Shown here in pieces: positions 26,510 to 35,571 of a DNA stretch of 64,000 nt (positions are counted from its first letter, which is position 1; every line of letters starts with the position of its first letter). This DNA comes from Porphyromonas sp. oral taxon 275 (GTDB taxonomy: Bacteria; Bacteroidota; Bacteroidia; Bacteroidales; Porphyromonadaceae). The notes under the pieces were generated by a model that was not told the origin of the DNA, searched no databases, and saw only the letters and a list, made by a program, of their open reading frames with translations. The position numbers and the translations under genes were made by a program. The stretch spans positions 186,001 through 250,000 of the forward strand of contig NZ_CP072333.1 of assembly GCF_018127745.1 (NCBI RefSeq). Direction: 5' to 3'.

Positions 26510-26616
26510 GGGCATCGCGAGCCCTCGATGCTCCGACTGTGCTCTAGCCGTAGAGACTAGGGTGGCGAGCGCGTGTGTGGGCAGAGGGAATGCATCATCA
26601 GACAAGGTATCAGATA

Positions 26617-28107
26617 ATGAAGAGAGAAAGCATCCTAGCGCTGCTGGGCGCTGCCTGCATGGTCTCGGCGCAGGCCAAGCCTCAGGCCCCACTGAAATTC
26701 GACGCCAGTCAGCGCACTAAGTCCAGCCTGACGATGCCCGACGGGCGCATCGTGCACTATACGGCCTACACGAAGCAGTACTTCGTCTCCCAGGTGGAGG
26801 ACTCCACCTATCAGTATCTCAACGTCTTCGTCCCCGAGGGGGCGACAGAGCAGACGCCCATCTTCGTCCGCACCTACATCGGCGGGTATATGGAGAGCGC
26901 GGCGGGCTATCCTCAGGCTGCCGATGCCAGCGGCCGCGCCTTGGCAGAGGGCTACGTCCTGGTCATCCCCGGGAGCCGCGGCCGTCGCTCTACCGTCAAG
27001 CAGGGGAAGCAGACCCTCTATACGGGGCGTGCACCCAAGGGGCTGCTCGACCTCAAGGCCGCCGTGCGCTACCTCCGCCACTTCGACCGAGAGCTCCCAG
27101 GAGACACGGAGAAGATCATCATCGACGGCACGAGCGCGGGAGGGGCGATGTCCGCCCTCGTAGGTGCCACGGGCAATCATCCTGCCTACGCTCCGCTCCT
27201 GAAGGCTATGGGCGCCGCCGAGGAGCGGGACGATGTCTTCGCCAGTGTCTGCTTCTGCCCCATTACCGACCTAGAGCATGCCGATATGGCCTACGAATGG
27301 CTCTACGGGGGGACGGCCAGCCGCCAGGCGTTGCCCGAGGCGCAGCGACAGCTAGCCCAGGAGCTGGCGGCACAGTTCCCCGCCTACCTCAACTCGCTGG
27401 GCCTAGCCAGACCCGACGGCAGGGCGCTGACCGCAGATAACTACCGAGACTACATCAAGGAGCTCCTCATCGAGAGCGCTCAGGCAGCGAAGGATGCTGG
27501 GGCGAGCATCGCCGATACGCTGGGCTTCAGCTTCTCGGCGCAGGCGGCCTTTCAGGCGCCGATCAATGGCGGTGTGGGGCAGCCCCCAGCTCCAGCGGGG
27601 CTACCGTTCGCCCCTCGGGGGATGCGTCGCGGTGCGCCTCAGCAAGGGGAGTACATCACGGGACTTGACCTAGAGAAGTACCTGAACTATGTCGTGACCA
27701 CGCAGCCGCTCAAGGGCGTCCCCGCCTTCGATAGCTATCAGGTGGATGGCGCTGAGGCAAGCGGCGAGAATGGCCTCTTCGGCGACGCCCGCGGATCGGA
27801 TGCCAACTTCACCTCATGGGCGGCAGGCAAGACGGGGGCTAAGCTCAGCGCCGAGCTCCTGGAGCGTGTGCGCCTGATGAACCCTATGGGCTTCATCGGG
27901 GATGCCCAGGCGACGAATGCCCCCTACTGGTATCTCCGCCATGGAGCTCGGGACCGAGACACGGCCTTCTCCATCGTGATCAACCTCGCGGCTCAGCTCC
28001 GTAAGCATGGGCGAGCCGTGGACTTCAAGCTCCCGTGGAACCGTCCCCACAGCGGCGACTATGCCCTGAACGAGCTCTTTGCCTGGCTCAAGGCCATCAC
28101 CCGCTAA
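26617..28107 (+). CDS. Exported alpha/beta hydrolase, subtype B tannase family
   Basis: A 496-residue protein with signal peptide (residues 1 to about 20, ending VSAQA). It has the nucleophile elbow GTSAGGAMS near residue 185, the segment YIGGYMESAAGYP, and late RHGARDRDT and NRPHSGDY motifs that place the catalytic aspartate and histidine. This layout matches bacterial subtype B tannases such as the Lactobacillus plantarum enzyme, which split gallate esters and depsides. In this host the substrate may be another aromatic ester or peptide ester. The ATG at 26617 is preferred over 26575 because it gives a proper signal peptide. The gene is enclosed by two diverged copies of the polA end. Confidence 0.8.
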   Translation: MKRESILALLGAACMVSAQAKPQAPLKFDASQRTKSSLTMPDGRIVHYTAYTKQYFVSQVEDSTYQYLNVFVPEGATEQTPIFVRTYIGGYMESAAGYPQAADASGRALAEGYVLVIPGSRGRRSTVKQGKQTLYTGRAPKGLLDLKAAVRYLRHFDRELPGDTEKIIIDGTSAGGAMSALVGATGNHPAYAPLLKAMGAAEERDDVFASVCFCPITDLEHADMAYEWLYGGTASRQALPEAQRQLAQELAAQFPAYLNSLGLARPDGRALTADNYRDYIKELLIESAQAAKDAGASIADTLGFSFSAQAAFQAPINGGVGQPPAPAGLPFAPRGMRRGAPQQGEYITGLDLEKYLNYVVTTQPLKGVPAFDSYQVDGAEASGENGLFGDARGSDANFTSWAAGKTGAKLSAELLERVRLMNPMGFIGDAQATNAPYWYLRHGARDRDTAFSIVINLAAQLRKHGRAVDFKLPWNRPHSGDYALNELFAWLKAITR

Positions 28108-28111
28108 GGAC

Positions 28112-28300
28112 GCGGGACAGACCCAAAACGCCCGAGGGGGCACACCGCAGCTGCGGTGTGCCCCCTCGGGCCTTTTTAGGGTGAAGGTGCTGGAGGATGG
28201 GTGGCAGCGGGTAGCTTAGTGCGCCTCCAGCCAGTTGGCTCCCGTGCCGATGCTTACCTCGAGCGGGACACGCAGCTCGGGGTAGACGGCCTCCATCGTC
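28112..28300. repeat. Diverged direct repeat of the polA 3' end, right copy
   Basis: This is the native copy: terminator palindrome plus the last codons of the intact polA gene. Its partner is 26286-26482, about 1.83 kb away on the other side of the tannase gene. Confidence 0.85.
28130..28171. terminator. Bidirectional terminator of the tannase gene and polA
   Basis: A perfect 42-base palindrome (21-base-pair potential stem) followed on the plus strand by CTTTTTAG and on the minus strand by GTTTTGGG, between the two convergent genes. Confidence 0.85.
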
Positions 28301-30972
28301 GTGCGTACGAGGTGGGTGACTTCGTCGAGTTCGTCGAGGGGGACGTTGAGATTGAGTTCGTCATGCACCTGCAGCAGGATCTCGGAGCGTAGGCCACGGC
28401 TGCGCAGCTCCTCCTCGAGGCGTATCATGGCGATCTTGATGAGGTCGGCGGCCGAGCCCTGCAGCGGGGCGTTGATGGCGTTGCGCTCGGCATAGCCGCG
28501 TACGACGGCGTTGGCGCTGTTGATGTCGGGCAGGGAGCGTCGGCGGCCTAGGAGGGTGGAGACATAGCCCTGCCGCTTGGCCTGCTCGACCACCTCGTGC
28601 ATGTAGCGGGCGACGCCGGGGTAGGAGGCGAAGTAGCCATCGATGAGCTCCTTGGCCTCCTTGCGCGAGATGGAGAGGCGCTCACTGAGGCCGAAGGCCG
28701 AGATGCCGTAGATGATGCCGAAGTTGGCCGTCTTGGCTCTGCGGCGCATGTCGCTAGTGACCTCCTCGAGGCTGAGGCCGTAGATCTTGGCCGCAGTGGC
28801 CTGATGGACGTCCTGCCCCGAACGGAAGGCCTCGATCAGAGCCTCGTCCTGGCTGAAGTGCGCCATCAGTCGGAGCTCGATCTGCGAGTAGTCAGCCGAG
28901 AGGAAGGTGCAGCCCGGCTCGGGGACGAAGGCCTCGCGGATGGCGCGTCCCTCGGGGGTGCGGATGGGGATGTTCTGTATGTTGGGGTTGCTGCTGGAGA
29001 GGCGTCCTGTGGCGGCGATCGTTTGGTTGAAGGTCGTGTGGATCTTGCCGTCGGGGTAGGTCTGCTCGGGCAGGGTGTCGATGTAGGTACTGAGCAGCTT
29101 CTTCACCCCGCGGTAGTCGAGGATCTTCTCCACGACGGGATGCTTGTCGCGGAGCTTCTCCAGTACCTCTTCGCTCGTGGTGTAGCCGCCGGTCTTCGTC
29201 TTCTTGGGCTTCTCCACGATCTGCAGCTCGTCGAAGAGCGCCTCGCCTACCTGCTTGCTGCTATTGATGTTGATCGGGTGGCCGATGAGGGTGTTGATCT
29301 CCTCTTCCAGTTCGCTGAGGCGCTTCTCGAGGGCGGCTCCCTGACGGGCGAGGCAGTCCTTGTCGAGGCGTACCCCCGTGCGCTCTATGCGTAGCAGCAC
29401 GCGTAGCAGTGGCATCTCCACCTCGCGGAAGAGGTCTGTGAGCTGGGCGGCCTCGAGGCGCTCACGTAGGTAGCGGTAGAGCTGATAGGTGATGTGCGTA
29501 TCCTCCGAGGCGTAGTACTGCAGGCGCTCGGGGGCTACTTGGCGTAGGTCGAAGTGCTTAGTACTCTGCGGCGCGATCAGCTCCTCGAAGCTCATCATCT
29601 GGTAGCCGAGGAACTTATCCGCCAGCTCATCCAGCCCGTGACGCATGTCGGGATAGAGCAGATAGTGGGCGATCATGGTGTCGAAGAGCTCGCCCGAGAC
29701 CTCGATGCCGTAGCTGAGCAGCACCTGTAGGTCGTACTTGAGGTTCTGCCCGACCTTGAGCGAGCACGTGGAGGCAAAGAGCGGACGTAGGCGCTCGAGG
29801 AGCGCAAGGGCGGCGCTACGCTCGGCGGGGATGTCGAGGTAATAGGTGCAACTGTCGTCCAGGGCGAAGGTCAGGGCGACGAGCTCGGCCGTCAGCGGGT
29901 CTACGCTCGTGGTCTCGCTGTCGAAGGTGAGGACACTGGCCCCAGCGGCGCGCTGGACGAAGGCCTCCAGCGTCTCCTCCGTCAGTAGCTCGATGCGTAG
30001 GGGCGCCAGCTCGGTGGGGGCAGGGGTCGCGGCCTCCTCCGTCTCCTCGAGGCTGGCGAAGAGATCCTCCGCGGGTAGGGCGGGAGCCTTGGGGGCGGGG
30101 GCGGGCTTCGAGCCGAGGACACGGCTAAGGAGCGTGCGGAACTCTAGTTCCTCGAAGAGCGCACGTACCGCCTCCTCATCCTTGGGCTGCAGGCTCCAGG
30201 CCCCCGGCTCGTAGTGGATAGGCACGTCGCGGCGGATGGTCGCTAGGTAGTAGGAGAGGCGGATGTCGTCGGCGCCCTCTAGGAGCTTGCGCCCTGTGGC
30301 ACCCTTGATGTCCTGGGCGTGGGCCAGCAGCTCCTCGACGCTGCCGTACTCGGCGAGGAGCTTCTGCGCGCCCTTCTCCCCTATGCCCTTACAGCCGGGG
30401 ATGTTATCCACTTTGTCCCCCAGCAGGGCGAGGTAGTCGATGACCTGGCTGGGGTGCTGTAGGCCGTACTTCTCCTTGATCTCCTCCTCGCCCCAAAGCT
30501 CGTAGCCGCCGCCCGTGGCAGGGCGGTACATCCATACCTGGGGGCCGACGAGCTGCCCGTAGTCCTTGTCGGGGGTGACCATATAGACCTCCTGCCCTGC
30601 GGCGGCGGCCTGCTGGCTGAGCGTGCCGATGACGTCGTCCGCCTCGAAGTCCTCCACCTCGACAGCGGGGATGCGGTAGGCCTCCAGCAGCTGGCGGATC
30701 AGCGGCACGGCGATACGTATGCCCTCGGGCGTCTCCTCGCGCTGCGCCTTGTACTCGGGGTACTCGCGGTGGCGGAAGGTGCCACCCTTGGGGTCGAAGA
30801 CGACCGCCAGTTCGTCGGGCTGTGCCTTACCCAGCAGATCCTCCAGCATGAGGACGAAGCCGAAGACAGCGGAGGTATTGCGTCCCGAGCTATCGATGCG
30901 CGGGTTCTTGATGAAGGCGTAGTAGGCGCGGTAGATCAGCGCGTAGGCGTCGAGGAGGAAGAGGCGTGACAT
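28216..30972 (-). CDS. polA: DNA polymerase I
   Basis: This 918-residue enzyme has three parts: 5'-3' exonuclease (about 1-300), 3'-5' exonuclease (about 330-520) and polymerase. The proofreading residues appear intact, with FDSETTS (motif I), QNLKYDL (motif II) and YASEDTHI (motif III). Polymerase motifs A, B and C are seen as SADYSQIELR, RRRAKTANFGIIYG and VHDELN. It fills gaps and removes RNA primers. A promoter box lies at 31135-31142 in the gap to the AddB-like gene. A diverged duplicate of its last 30 codons lies at 26390-26482. Confidence 0.97.
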   Translation of the reverse strand: MSRLFLLDAYALIYRAYYAFIKNPRIDSSGRNTSAVFGFVLMLEDLLGKAQPDELAVVFDPKGGTFRHREYPEYKAQREETPEGIRIAVPLIRQLLEAYRIPAVEVEDFEADDVIGTLSQQAAAAGQEVYMVTPDKDYGQLVGPQVWMYRPATGGGYELWGEEEIKEKYGLQHPSQVIDYLALLGDKVDNIPGCKGIGEKGAQKLLAEYGSVEELLAHAQDIKGATGRKLLEGADDIRLSYYLATIRRDVPIHYEPGAWSLQPKDEEAVRALFEELEFRTLLSRVLGSKPAPAPKAPALPAEDLFASLEETEEAATPAPTELAPLRIELLTEETLEAFVQRAAGASVLTFDSETTSVDPLTAELVALTFALDDSCTYYLDIPAERSAALALLERLRPLFASTCSLKVGQNLKYDLQVLLSYGIEVSGELFDTMIAHYLLYPDMRHGLDELADKFLGYQMMSFEELIAPQSTKHFDLRQVAPERLQYYASEDTHITYQLYRYLRERLEAAQLTDLFREVEMPLLRVLLRIERTGVRLDKDCLARQGAALEKRLSELEEEINTLIGHPININSSKQVGEALFDELQIVEKPKKTKTGGYTTSEEVLEKLRDKHPVVEKILDYRGVKKLLSTYIDTLPEQTYPDGKIHTTFNQTIAATGRLSSSNPNIQNIPIRTPEGRAIREAFVPEPGCTFLSADYSQIELRLMAHFSQDEALIEAFRSGQDVHQATAAKIYGLSLEEVTSDMRRRAKTANFGIIYGISAFGLSERLSISRKEAKELIDGYFASYPGVARYMHEVVEQAKRQGYVSTLLGRRRSLPDINSANAVVRGYAERNAINAPLQGSAADLIKIAMIRLEEELRSRGLRSEILLQVHDELNLNVPLDELDEVTHLVRTTMEAVYPELRVPLEVSIGTGANWLEAH

Positions 30973-31134
30973 CTATGAGGGCTTGTAGTGAGGGCTGTGA
31001 GCCGAGTGTGGGGGTGGAGCATCGGGGCTGGGGACGAAGCTCAAGGGCCGTGCACCCCGTCCGTCCCGAGCGAGGGGGCGTGGCGGTCAGCGTGCGGCTC
31101 GTCGCCTTAGTCCCTAGGTCCTCGGGGCTCCGTG

Positions 31135-31142
31135 CAAAGGTA
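31135..31142 (-). promoter_or_regulatory. Promoter -7 box of polA
   Basis: On the minus strand this reads TACCTTTG. It lies about 160 bases upstream of the polA start, just past the stop of the upstream gene, implying a long leader. Confidence 0.45.
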
Positions 31143-31150
31143 GCGCTATT

Positions 31151-34100
31151 CTAGCGACCGCATAGGCTGCGGAAGCTGCAGTGCTCGCAGGACTTAGCGT
31201 CCTCAGTCTGGACAAAGGGGACGGCAGGGTCGAAGAGTTCGCTAAGTTGCTGCCGCAGGAAGGCCTCGAAGGGTGTCTGCACGGCGCCGTAGGAGAGGGG
31301 CGTAGCGGAGCGCTTAGCCTTGCCCTTGCCCTTGGCAGGCTTGTCTGCCTCCTCGCTGTCTTCTGCGGCCGCGCTGGAAGCGGTGAGGAGGCGCTCCAGC
31401 CCCTTGATGCGCCCGTCGTACTGGGCGCCCCTCTTGACGAGGCCAGCGTCCCCGCGCAGGAGGTAGATGACAGGGTAGAGCCGTGTGGCATCGTAGCTGT
31501 CGGGGCGGTCATGCAGGACGAGGAGGCAGTAGAAGAGCGTCTGCAGGATGGCCTTGTTGTCCGCTAGCATGAGGCTCTCTATCCCTTCGCCCTTGAGGCT
31601 GAGCCTATCCTGGCCCGTCTTATAGTCTACGACGCGGTAGTGGCGCGGCGCGCCGAGGCTATCCTCCCCCGCGGCACAGCTGTCGATGCGGTCGATACGT
31701 CCCTTGAGCCCCACACAGCGTCCTGCCGTCCCGAGCTCTAGGGGGTAGCTGATCGAGAGCTCGGCCTCGCCCGCCTCGATTTGTAGCTGGGGCGTGCTGC
31801 CGTCCACCTCGAGGCTGCGCTGTACGTAGCGCTTGATCATGTGGACATAGAGCTGGTCGAGGGGGCTGAGCTGCTGCGTGTCCTTCAGCTCATAGAGCTT
31901 CGCGTAGCTCTCCTCTACGAGGCGGTCGAGCTCCTGCCGTGCGCTGGCGAAGTCCTGAGCGTCTAGGAGATGTCCGCGGCGCTTCTCGTAGATGCACTCC
32001 ATGACCTCGTGGTAGACGGTGCCGAAGTCATTGGCCCGCATCATCAGCTCGGGCTCGTCCTCCTCCGAGATGCTGAGCACGCTCTTATAGTAGAAGGAGA
32101 GGGGGCAGAGGAGGTAGTCCTTGAGGCGCGAGGGGGATAGGTGCTGGCTCGGCGGTGTGCTCTCGTCGCCGAGGTACTTCGCTAGCTCCGCCATTACCTG
32201 AGGCGTCTTGGGCTGGACGATGAGCCTCGGCGGCTGACGGCGACTCCGCAGCTGCAGCTGCAGCGTCTCTATGGGGCAGTCGTAGACATAGCGGAGGAGC
32301 TTGATGTAGCGGCTCTCCTCGCTCTGGCTGCCCATCGGGTCACTGGGCGAGGCGATGAAGACCAGTCGGCGCGCCCGCGCTATGGTCTGGAAGAAGGTAT
32401 AGTCGCTCCCGGGATCATCGGCGCTGCCTGTCGGTAGGCCGAAGGCTCGGCGTAGGCTCACGGGGATCAGGCTGTGCGTGTACTGATCCCGCGGCAGCAC
32501 ATCGTCCTGAGCCGAGAGGTAGATCATGTGCTCCAGCTGGATGCCGCGCGTCTCCATAAGTCCCATCACCTGGATGCCTCGCAGTGGGTTGCCTTCGAAG
32601 GGGATCGTCACCAGCCGTACCAGTTCGTCCAGCAGCCCGATCGTCGTCTGTACGCTCAGCGCCACGCGCTCGGCCTTGCTCTTGATGAGGTCACTGAGGC
32701 GCGTCAAGAGGCGCTGGTAGTGGTAGACGAACTCTAGGTCGAAGGCTTCGCTGGCCTCCTCTGACGCCTCGGCCTCCAGCCCTTCACCCCCTTCTGCTTC
32801 TTCTTCCCGACGTGCTAGCTCACGGCTCAGCAGCTCCTCCTGCAGGAGCTGTAGGATGCGCTCGAGGCGCTCCAGCAGCTCCAGCGGGCTATCGATGGGG
32901 TCGAAGAGCAGGTGCAGCAGCTGGATCTGGCGCTCGGTGTCGGTGGCCTCCTCGCTAGGCAGCTGGGCGGCCAGCTCCCCGCTGAGAGCGAAGAGCCGCT
33001 GCGTCGTGATGTGGAAGCGCCCACGGCGGAGCCTGCCGATGAGTGCCGCCATGAGGGGCGCGGACTGTGAGATGAGGCGCAGGCCGATGAGGCTGAGGAC
33101 GCGGTCGGCAGGGTAGGAGCCGCGCGTCTGCTGCAGCTGGGCATAGTCGTGCAGCTGCATCCAGCGCTGCAGGAGCAGCGCGATCGGGGTGCGCTCCAGA
33201 GGGAAGCCAAGGGTGATGTTGATCTGCTGGAAGCTCTCGGGCAAGGCGTTCGCTACCGCCAGCAGCTGCCCTTCGTCCGGGAGGATGATGGCGGTGTCGA
33301 GGGCGCCCTCCTCGGGGGAGAGCCCTAGGTGCTCGGTGAGGAGACTGGGTAGCACCTTGGTCTCGGCGATGCGTCCCGAGGTGATGAGGCGGGTGATCTG
33401 CTGGGGGAGGAGCGGCACGTCGGGGTCGTTCCACCGCCCCTTGACCTCGGCTCCGAGGCGCTCACTGAGGCGGGCGAGGTAGCGGTGCGCGGGGTGCTCC
33501 TTGTCCGCCACGATCTGTACCCTGCGGTCCCAGCAGAAGGCTGCCTGCCCGCGCTCGGCTAGGTGACGCAGGATGCGCCGCTCAGCCCGCGGCACGGTGA
33601 AGAGCCCTACGAAGACGCATTGCTTCTCTCCATCCAATAGCTCCAGACGTTCCTCCAGCTCGTGATTCGCCAGGCGATAGCGGTAGCCGTCCGTCGTGTA
33701 GCCCGCCGCCTCGAGCCGCTCGGCAAAGCGGTAGTATAGGGGTGCCAGGCAGCGCCAGAAGGCGAGGAAGCGCTCCGAGACCTCCTCCTCGGAGGCGGCC
33801 TTGCCCTTGTGAGGACTGCCGAAGATCTGCCAGAAGGCCTCGCAGAGTGCCTGGAGCTCCTCCAGCGTCTCTTCCTCCTCAGCCGCCTCCCAATAGTCGA
33901 AGAAGTTCCCCTCCAAAGCCTTCAGATCACTGATATTACGGTATAGACTCGTCGGATCCACGAGGTAGCGGTCGATGAGGTCAAAGTCCTGCAGGATGAT
34001 GTTGCCCCAGTAGACGAAGTCATCGAAGGACTCGACCTCCTCGGCAGGGCGTACCTCGCGGTAGGCCTCGTAGAGCTCGAAGAGCTGCGCCGTCCTATCC

Positions 34101-34315
34101 AGCACACGGCGCTCGGGTACGAGGCGACCGACGAACTCGCTCATCGTGCAGAGCTCGGGGGCGAAGATCGGCCGCTCGCTTGAGAGCTGTCCGAGGTAGT
34201 GACGGAAGAAGCTCTGGGCGCGCTTGGACGGGAAGACGAAGAGGTAACGGTCGAGGTCCTCGGCGAGGAAGTGTGCGGCGACCTGCTCTAGGAAGGGGGC
34301 TTGGGGGGAGCTCAT
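31151..34315 (-). CDS. AddB-like PD-(D/E)XK nuclease, recombination
   Basis: A 1054-residue protein. The N-terminal part (LDRYLFVFPSKRAQSFFRHY) resembles the inactive helicase half of AddB-type proteins. The C-terminal quarter is a PD-(D/E)XK (Cas4/RecB-like) nuclease domain: PSRLKDYLLCPLSFYY, VVDYKTGQD with the catalytic aspartate and lysine, and a terminal CEHCSFRSLCGR whose cysteines, with the one in LLCPL, probably hold an iron-sulphur cluster. It should act in double-strand break repair with an AddA-type helicase, which is not next to it. A charged acidic linker lies near residue 510. Confidence 0.82.
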   Translation of the reverse strand: MSSPQAPFLEQVAAHFLAEDLDRYLFVFPSKRAQSFFRHYLGQLSSERPIFAPELCTMSEFVGRLVPERRVLDRTAQLFELYEAYREVRPAEEVESFDDFVYWGNIILQDFDLIDRYLVDPTSLYRNISDLKALEGNFFDYWEAAEEEETLEELQALCEAFWQIFGSPHKGKAASEEEVSERFLAFWRCLAPLYYRFAERLEAAGYTTDGYRYRLANHELEERLELLDGEKQCVFVGLFTVPRAERRILRHLAERGQAAFCWDRRVQIVADKEHPAHRYLARLSERLGAEVKGRWNDPDVPLLPQQITRLITSGRIAETKVLPSLLTEHLGLSPEEGALDTAIILPDEGQLLAVANALPESFQQINITLGFPLERTPIALLLQRWMQLHDYAQLQQTRGSYPADRVLSLIGLRLISQSAPLMAALIGRLRRGRFHITTQRLFALSGELAAQLPSEEATDTERQIQLLHLLFDPIDSPLELLERLERILQLLQEELLSRELARREEEAEGGEGLEAEASEEASEAFDLEFVYHYQRLLTRLSDLIKSKAERVALSVQTTIGLLDELVRLVTIPFEGNPLRGIQVMGLMETRGIQLEHMIYLSAQDDVLPRDQYTHSLIPVSLRRAFGLPTGSADDPGSDYTFFQTIARARRLVFIASPSDPMGSQSEESRYIKLLRYVYDCPIETLQLQLRSRRQPPRLIVQPKTPQVMAELAKYLGDESTPPSQHLSPSRLKDYLLCPLSFYYKSVLSISEEDEPELMMRANDFGTVYHEVMECIYEKRRGHLLDAQDFASARQELDRLVEESYAKLYELKDTQQLSPLDQLYVHMIKRYVQRSLEVDGSTPQLQIEAGEAELSISYPLELGTAGRCVGLKGRIDRIDSCAAGEDSLGAPRHYRVVDYKTGQDRLSLKGEGIESLMLADNKAILQTLFYCLLVLHDRPDSYDATRLYPVIYLLRGDAGLVKRGAQYDGRIKGLERLLTASSAAAEDSEEADKPAKGKGKAKRSATPLSYGAVQTPFEAFLRQQLSELFDPAVPFVQTEDAKSCEHCSFRSLCGR

Positions 34316-34368
34316 GGAGGCGGGAGGGCTTGGGCGGGGCTAAGGTCGGAGGGTGGTGTGCTAGGTGC

Positions 34369-35220
34369 TTAGAGGCCGCTGCGCTCTAGCTCCTCGGCGC
34401 GGCGGAGCGACTCGGCAGCCAGGCGCATATTGCCCTCGACCTGAGCCAGCTCGGCACGTAGCCTGTAGAGCGTGCTGGAGGGCTTCGCCCCCGAGTGCTC
34501 TAGGGCGAGGTTGATGTCGCGCTGGGCGAAGCCGCGCATGCCGCGCGCCAGATACATACGGGCTCGGCCCTCGTAGACCTCGGCATTGCGCGGCAGCTTG
34601 TCCACGAGGTAGGCGTAGAGGCGCTCGGCCTCGCTGTAGTTGCCCCGCATGGTCTCTAGGAGCGCGTAGCCGATGCGGGCCTTGAGGCTGGCGGCGTTCT
34701 GCTCGATGATGCCCTTGAGGTCGAGCTCAGCAGCGGCGTAGTCCTGCTGCAGGAGGTAGAGCATGGCGCGCTGGTAGCGGTAGAGCTCGTTCTTGGGCTC
34801 CTGGGCGATAAGAAGGGCGAAGTCGGTGAGGGCGGCCTTGGGGCGCTTCATGCGGACGAAGAGCTTGGCGCGGTTGAAGCGCGTGGTCGCCTCCTGCGGG
34901 TCTTGCTCGAGGGCCGCGGTGTAGGAGAGGAGGGCGGCGGCGGTGTCGCCCTGGAGCTGCTGCAGGCCGCCGAGGTTGTTGAGCAGCATGGGGCTCATCG
35001 CCGTGCGGGGGTAGAGACGCAGGGCCTCGCGCAGCTGTCGGCTGGCCAGCGCATAGTCCCCACGGCCGCCAGCGACGAAGCTAGAGTCGATGAGAGCCAG
35101 GTACTGGGCCTGACGCTGCTGCTCGGCGAGACTGTCGCGCTCGTGGCTCTGACCGAGGAGCCCTAGGGGGGCGAGGATGAGGAGGGCGAGGCTATAGAGC
35201 CAGCGGCGGTATCGGGTCAT
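34369..35220 (-). CDS. Exported TPR protein
   Basis: A 283-residue protein with a signal peptide (about residues 1-23) and tandem tetratricopeptide repeats from about residue 38 to 270, including PMLLNNLGGLQQLQGDTAAA and TTRFNRAKLFVRMKRPKAAL. TPR stacks bind partner proteins, so this is probably a periplasmic scaffold. The partner is not known. It is 53 bases upstream of the AddB-like gene and may be co-transcribed, though no shared function is evident. Confidence 0.82.
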   Translation of the reverse strand: MTRYRRWLYSLALLILAPLGLLGQSHERDSLAEQQRQAQYLALIDSSFVAGGRGDYALASRQLREALRLYPRTAMSPMLLNNLGGLQQLQGDTAAALLSYTAALEQDPQEATTRFNRAKLFVRMKRPKAALTDFALLIAQEPKNELYRYQRAMLYLLQQDYAAAELDLKGIIEQNAASLKARIGYALLETMRGNYSEAERLYAYLVDKLPRNAEVYEGRARMYLARGMRGFAQRDINLALEHSGAKPSSTLYRLRAELAQVEGNMRLAAESLRRAEELERSGL

Positions 35221-35338
35221 AGGGGACGGGGGCTATACATTATATATGTAGGGGTGATCAAGGGAGGAACGCACAGCGGGGCTCGGGACGTGTATTGCCC
35301 CCTCACCCTCGCGCTCCTCCCTCGGGGAGGCCTCGGGA

Positions 35339-35346
35339 CAAAGATA
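35339..35346 (-). promoter_or_regulatory. Promoter -7 box of the TPR gene
   Basis: On the minus strand this reads TATCTTTG, about 120 bases upstream of the start. Confidence 0.4.
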
Positions 35347-35451
35347 GGGATAATCCCGAGGAGCCTAGGGCCTCTGAGTGCTGCCCCATAGGCCTCTTTC
35401 CCGTAGGCTAAGGCACCCAGCGCCCCATGGCGCTAGGCTAGCTCAAGCTAA

Positions 35452-35507
35452 GACAGGGCCCCGCGCTTTATCCTCACCCTCGTGGGGCTGGAGCGCGGGG
35501 CCCTGTC
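35452..35507 (-). terminator. Terminator of the MFS transporter gene
   Basis: Perfect 16-base arms (GACAGGGCCCCGCGCT at 35452-35467 and its complement at 35492-35507) with an additional loop stem. Confidence 0.7.
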
Positions 35508-35571
35508 CTTTAGCGCTTAGTGCGGGAGGCGATGCGGCGCGGCCTCGGCTGGGCGTGCTGCTGCCTGCGGG

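Noticed and set aside
26286..28300. Insertion sequence or integron cassette carrying the tannase gene
   Set aside because: No transposase or integrase, no terminal inverted repeats and no target-site duplication; the flanking repeats are the polA 3' end, so homologous recombination is the simpler explanation.
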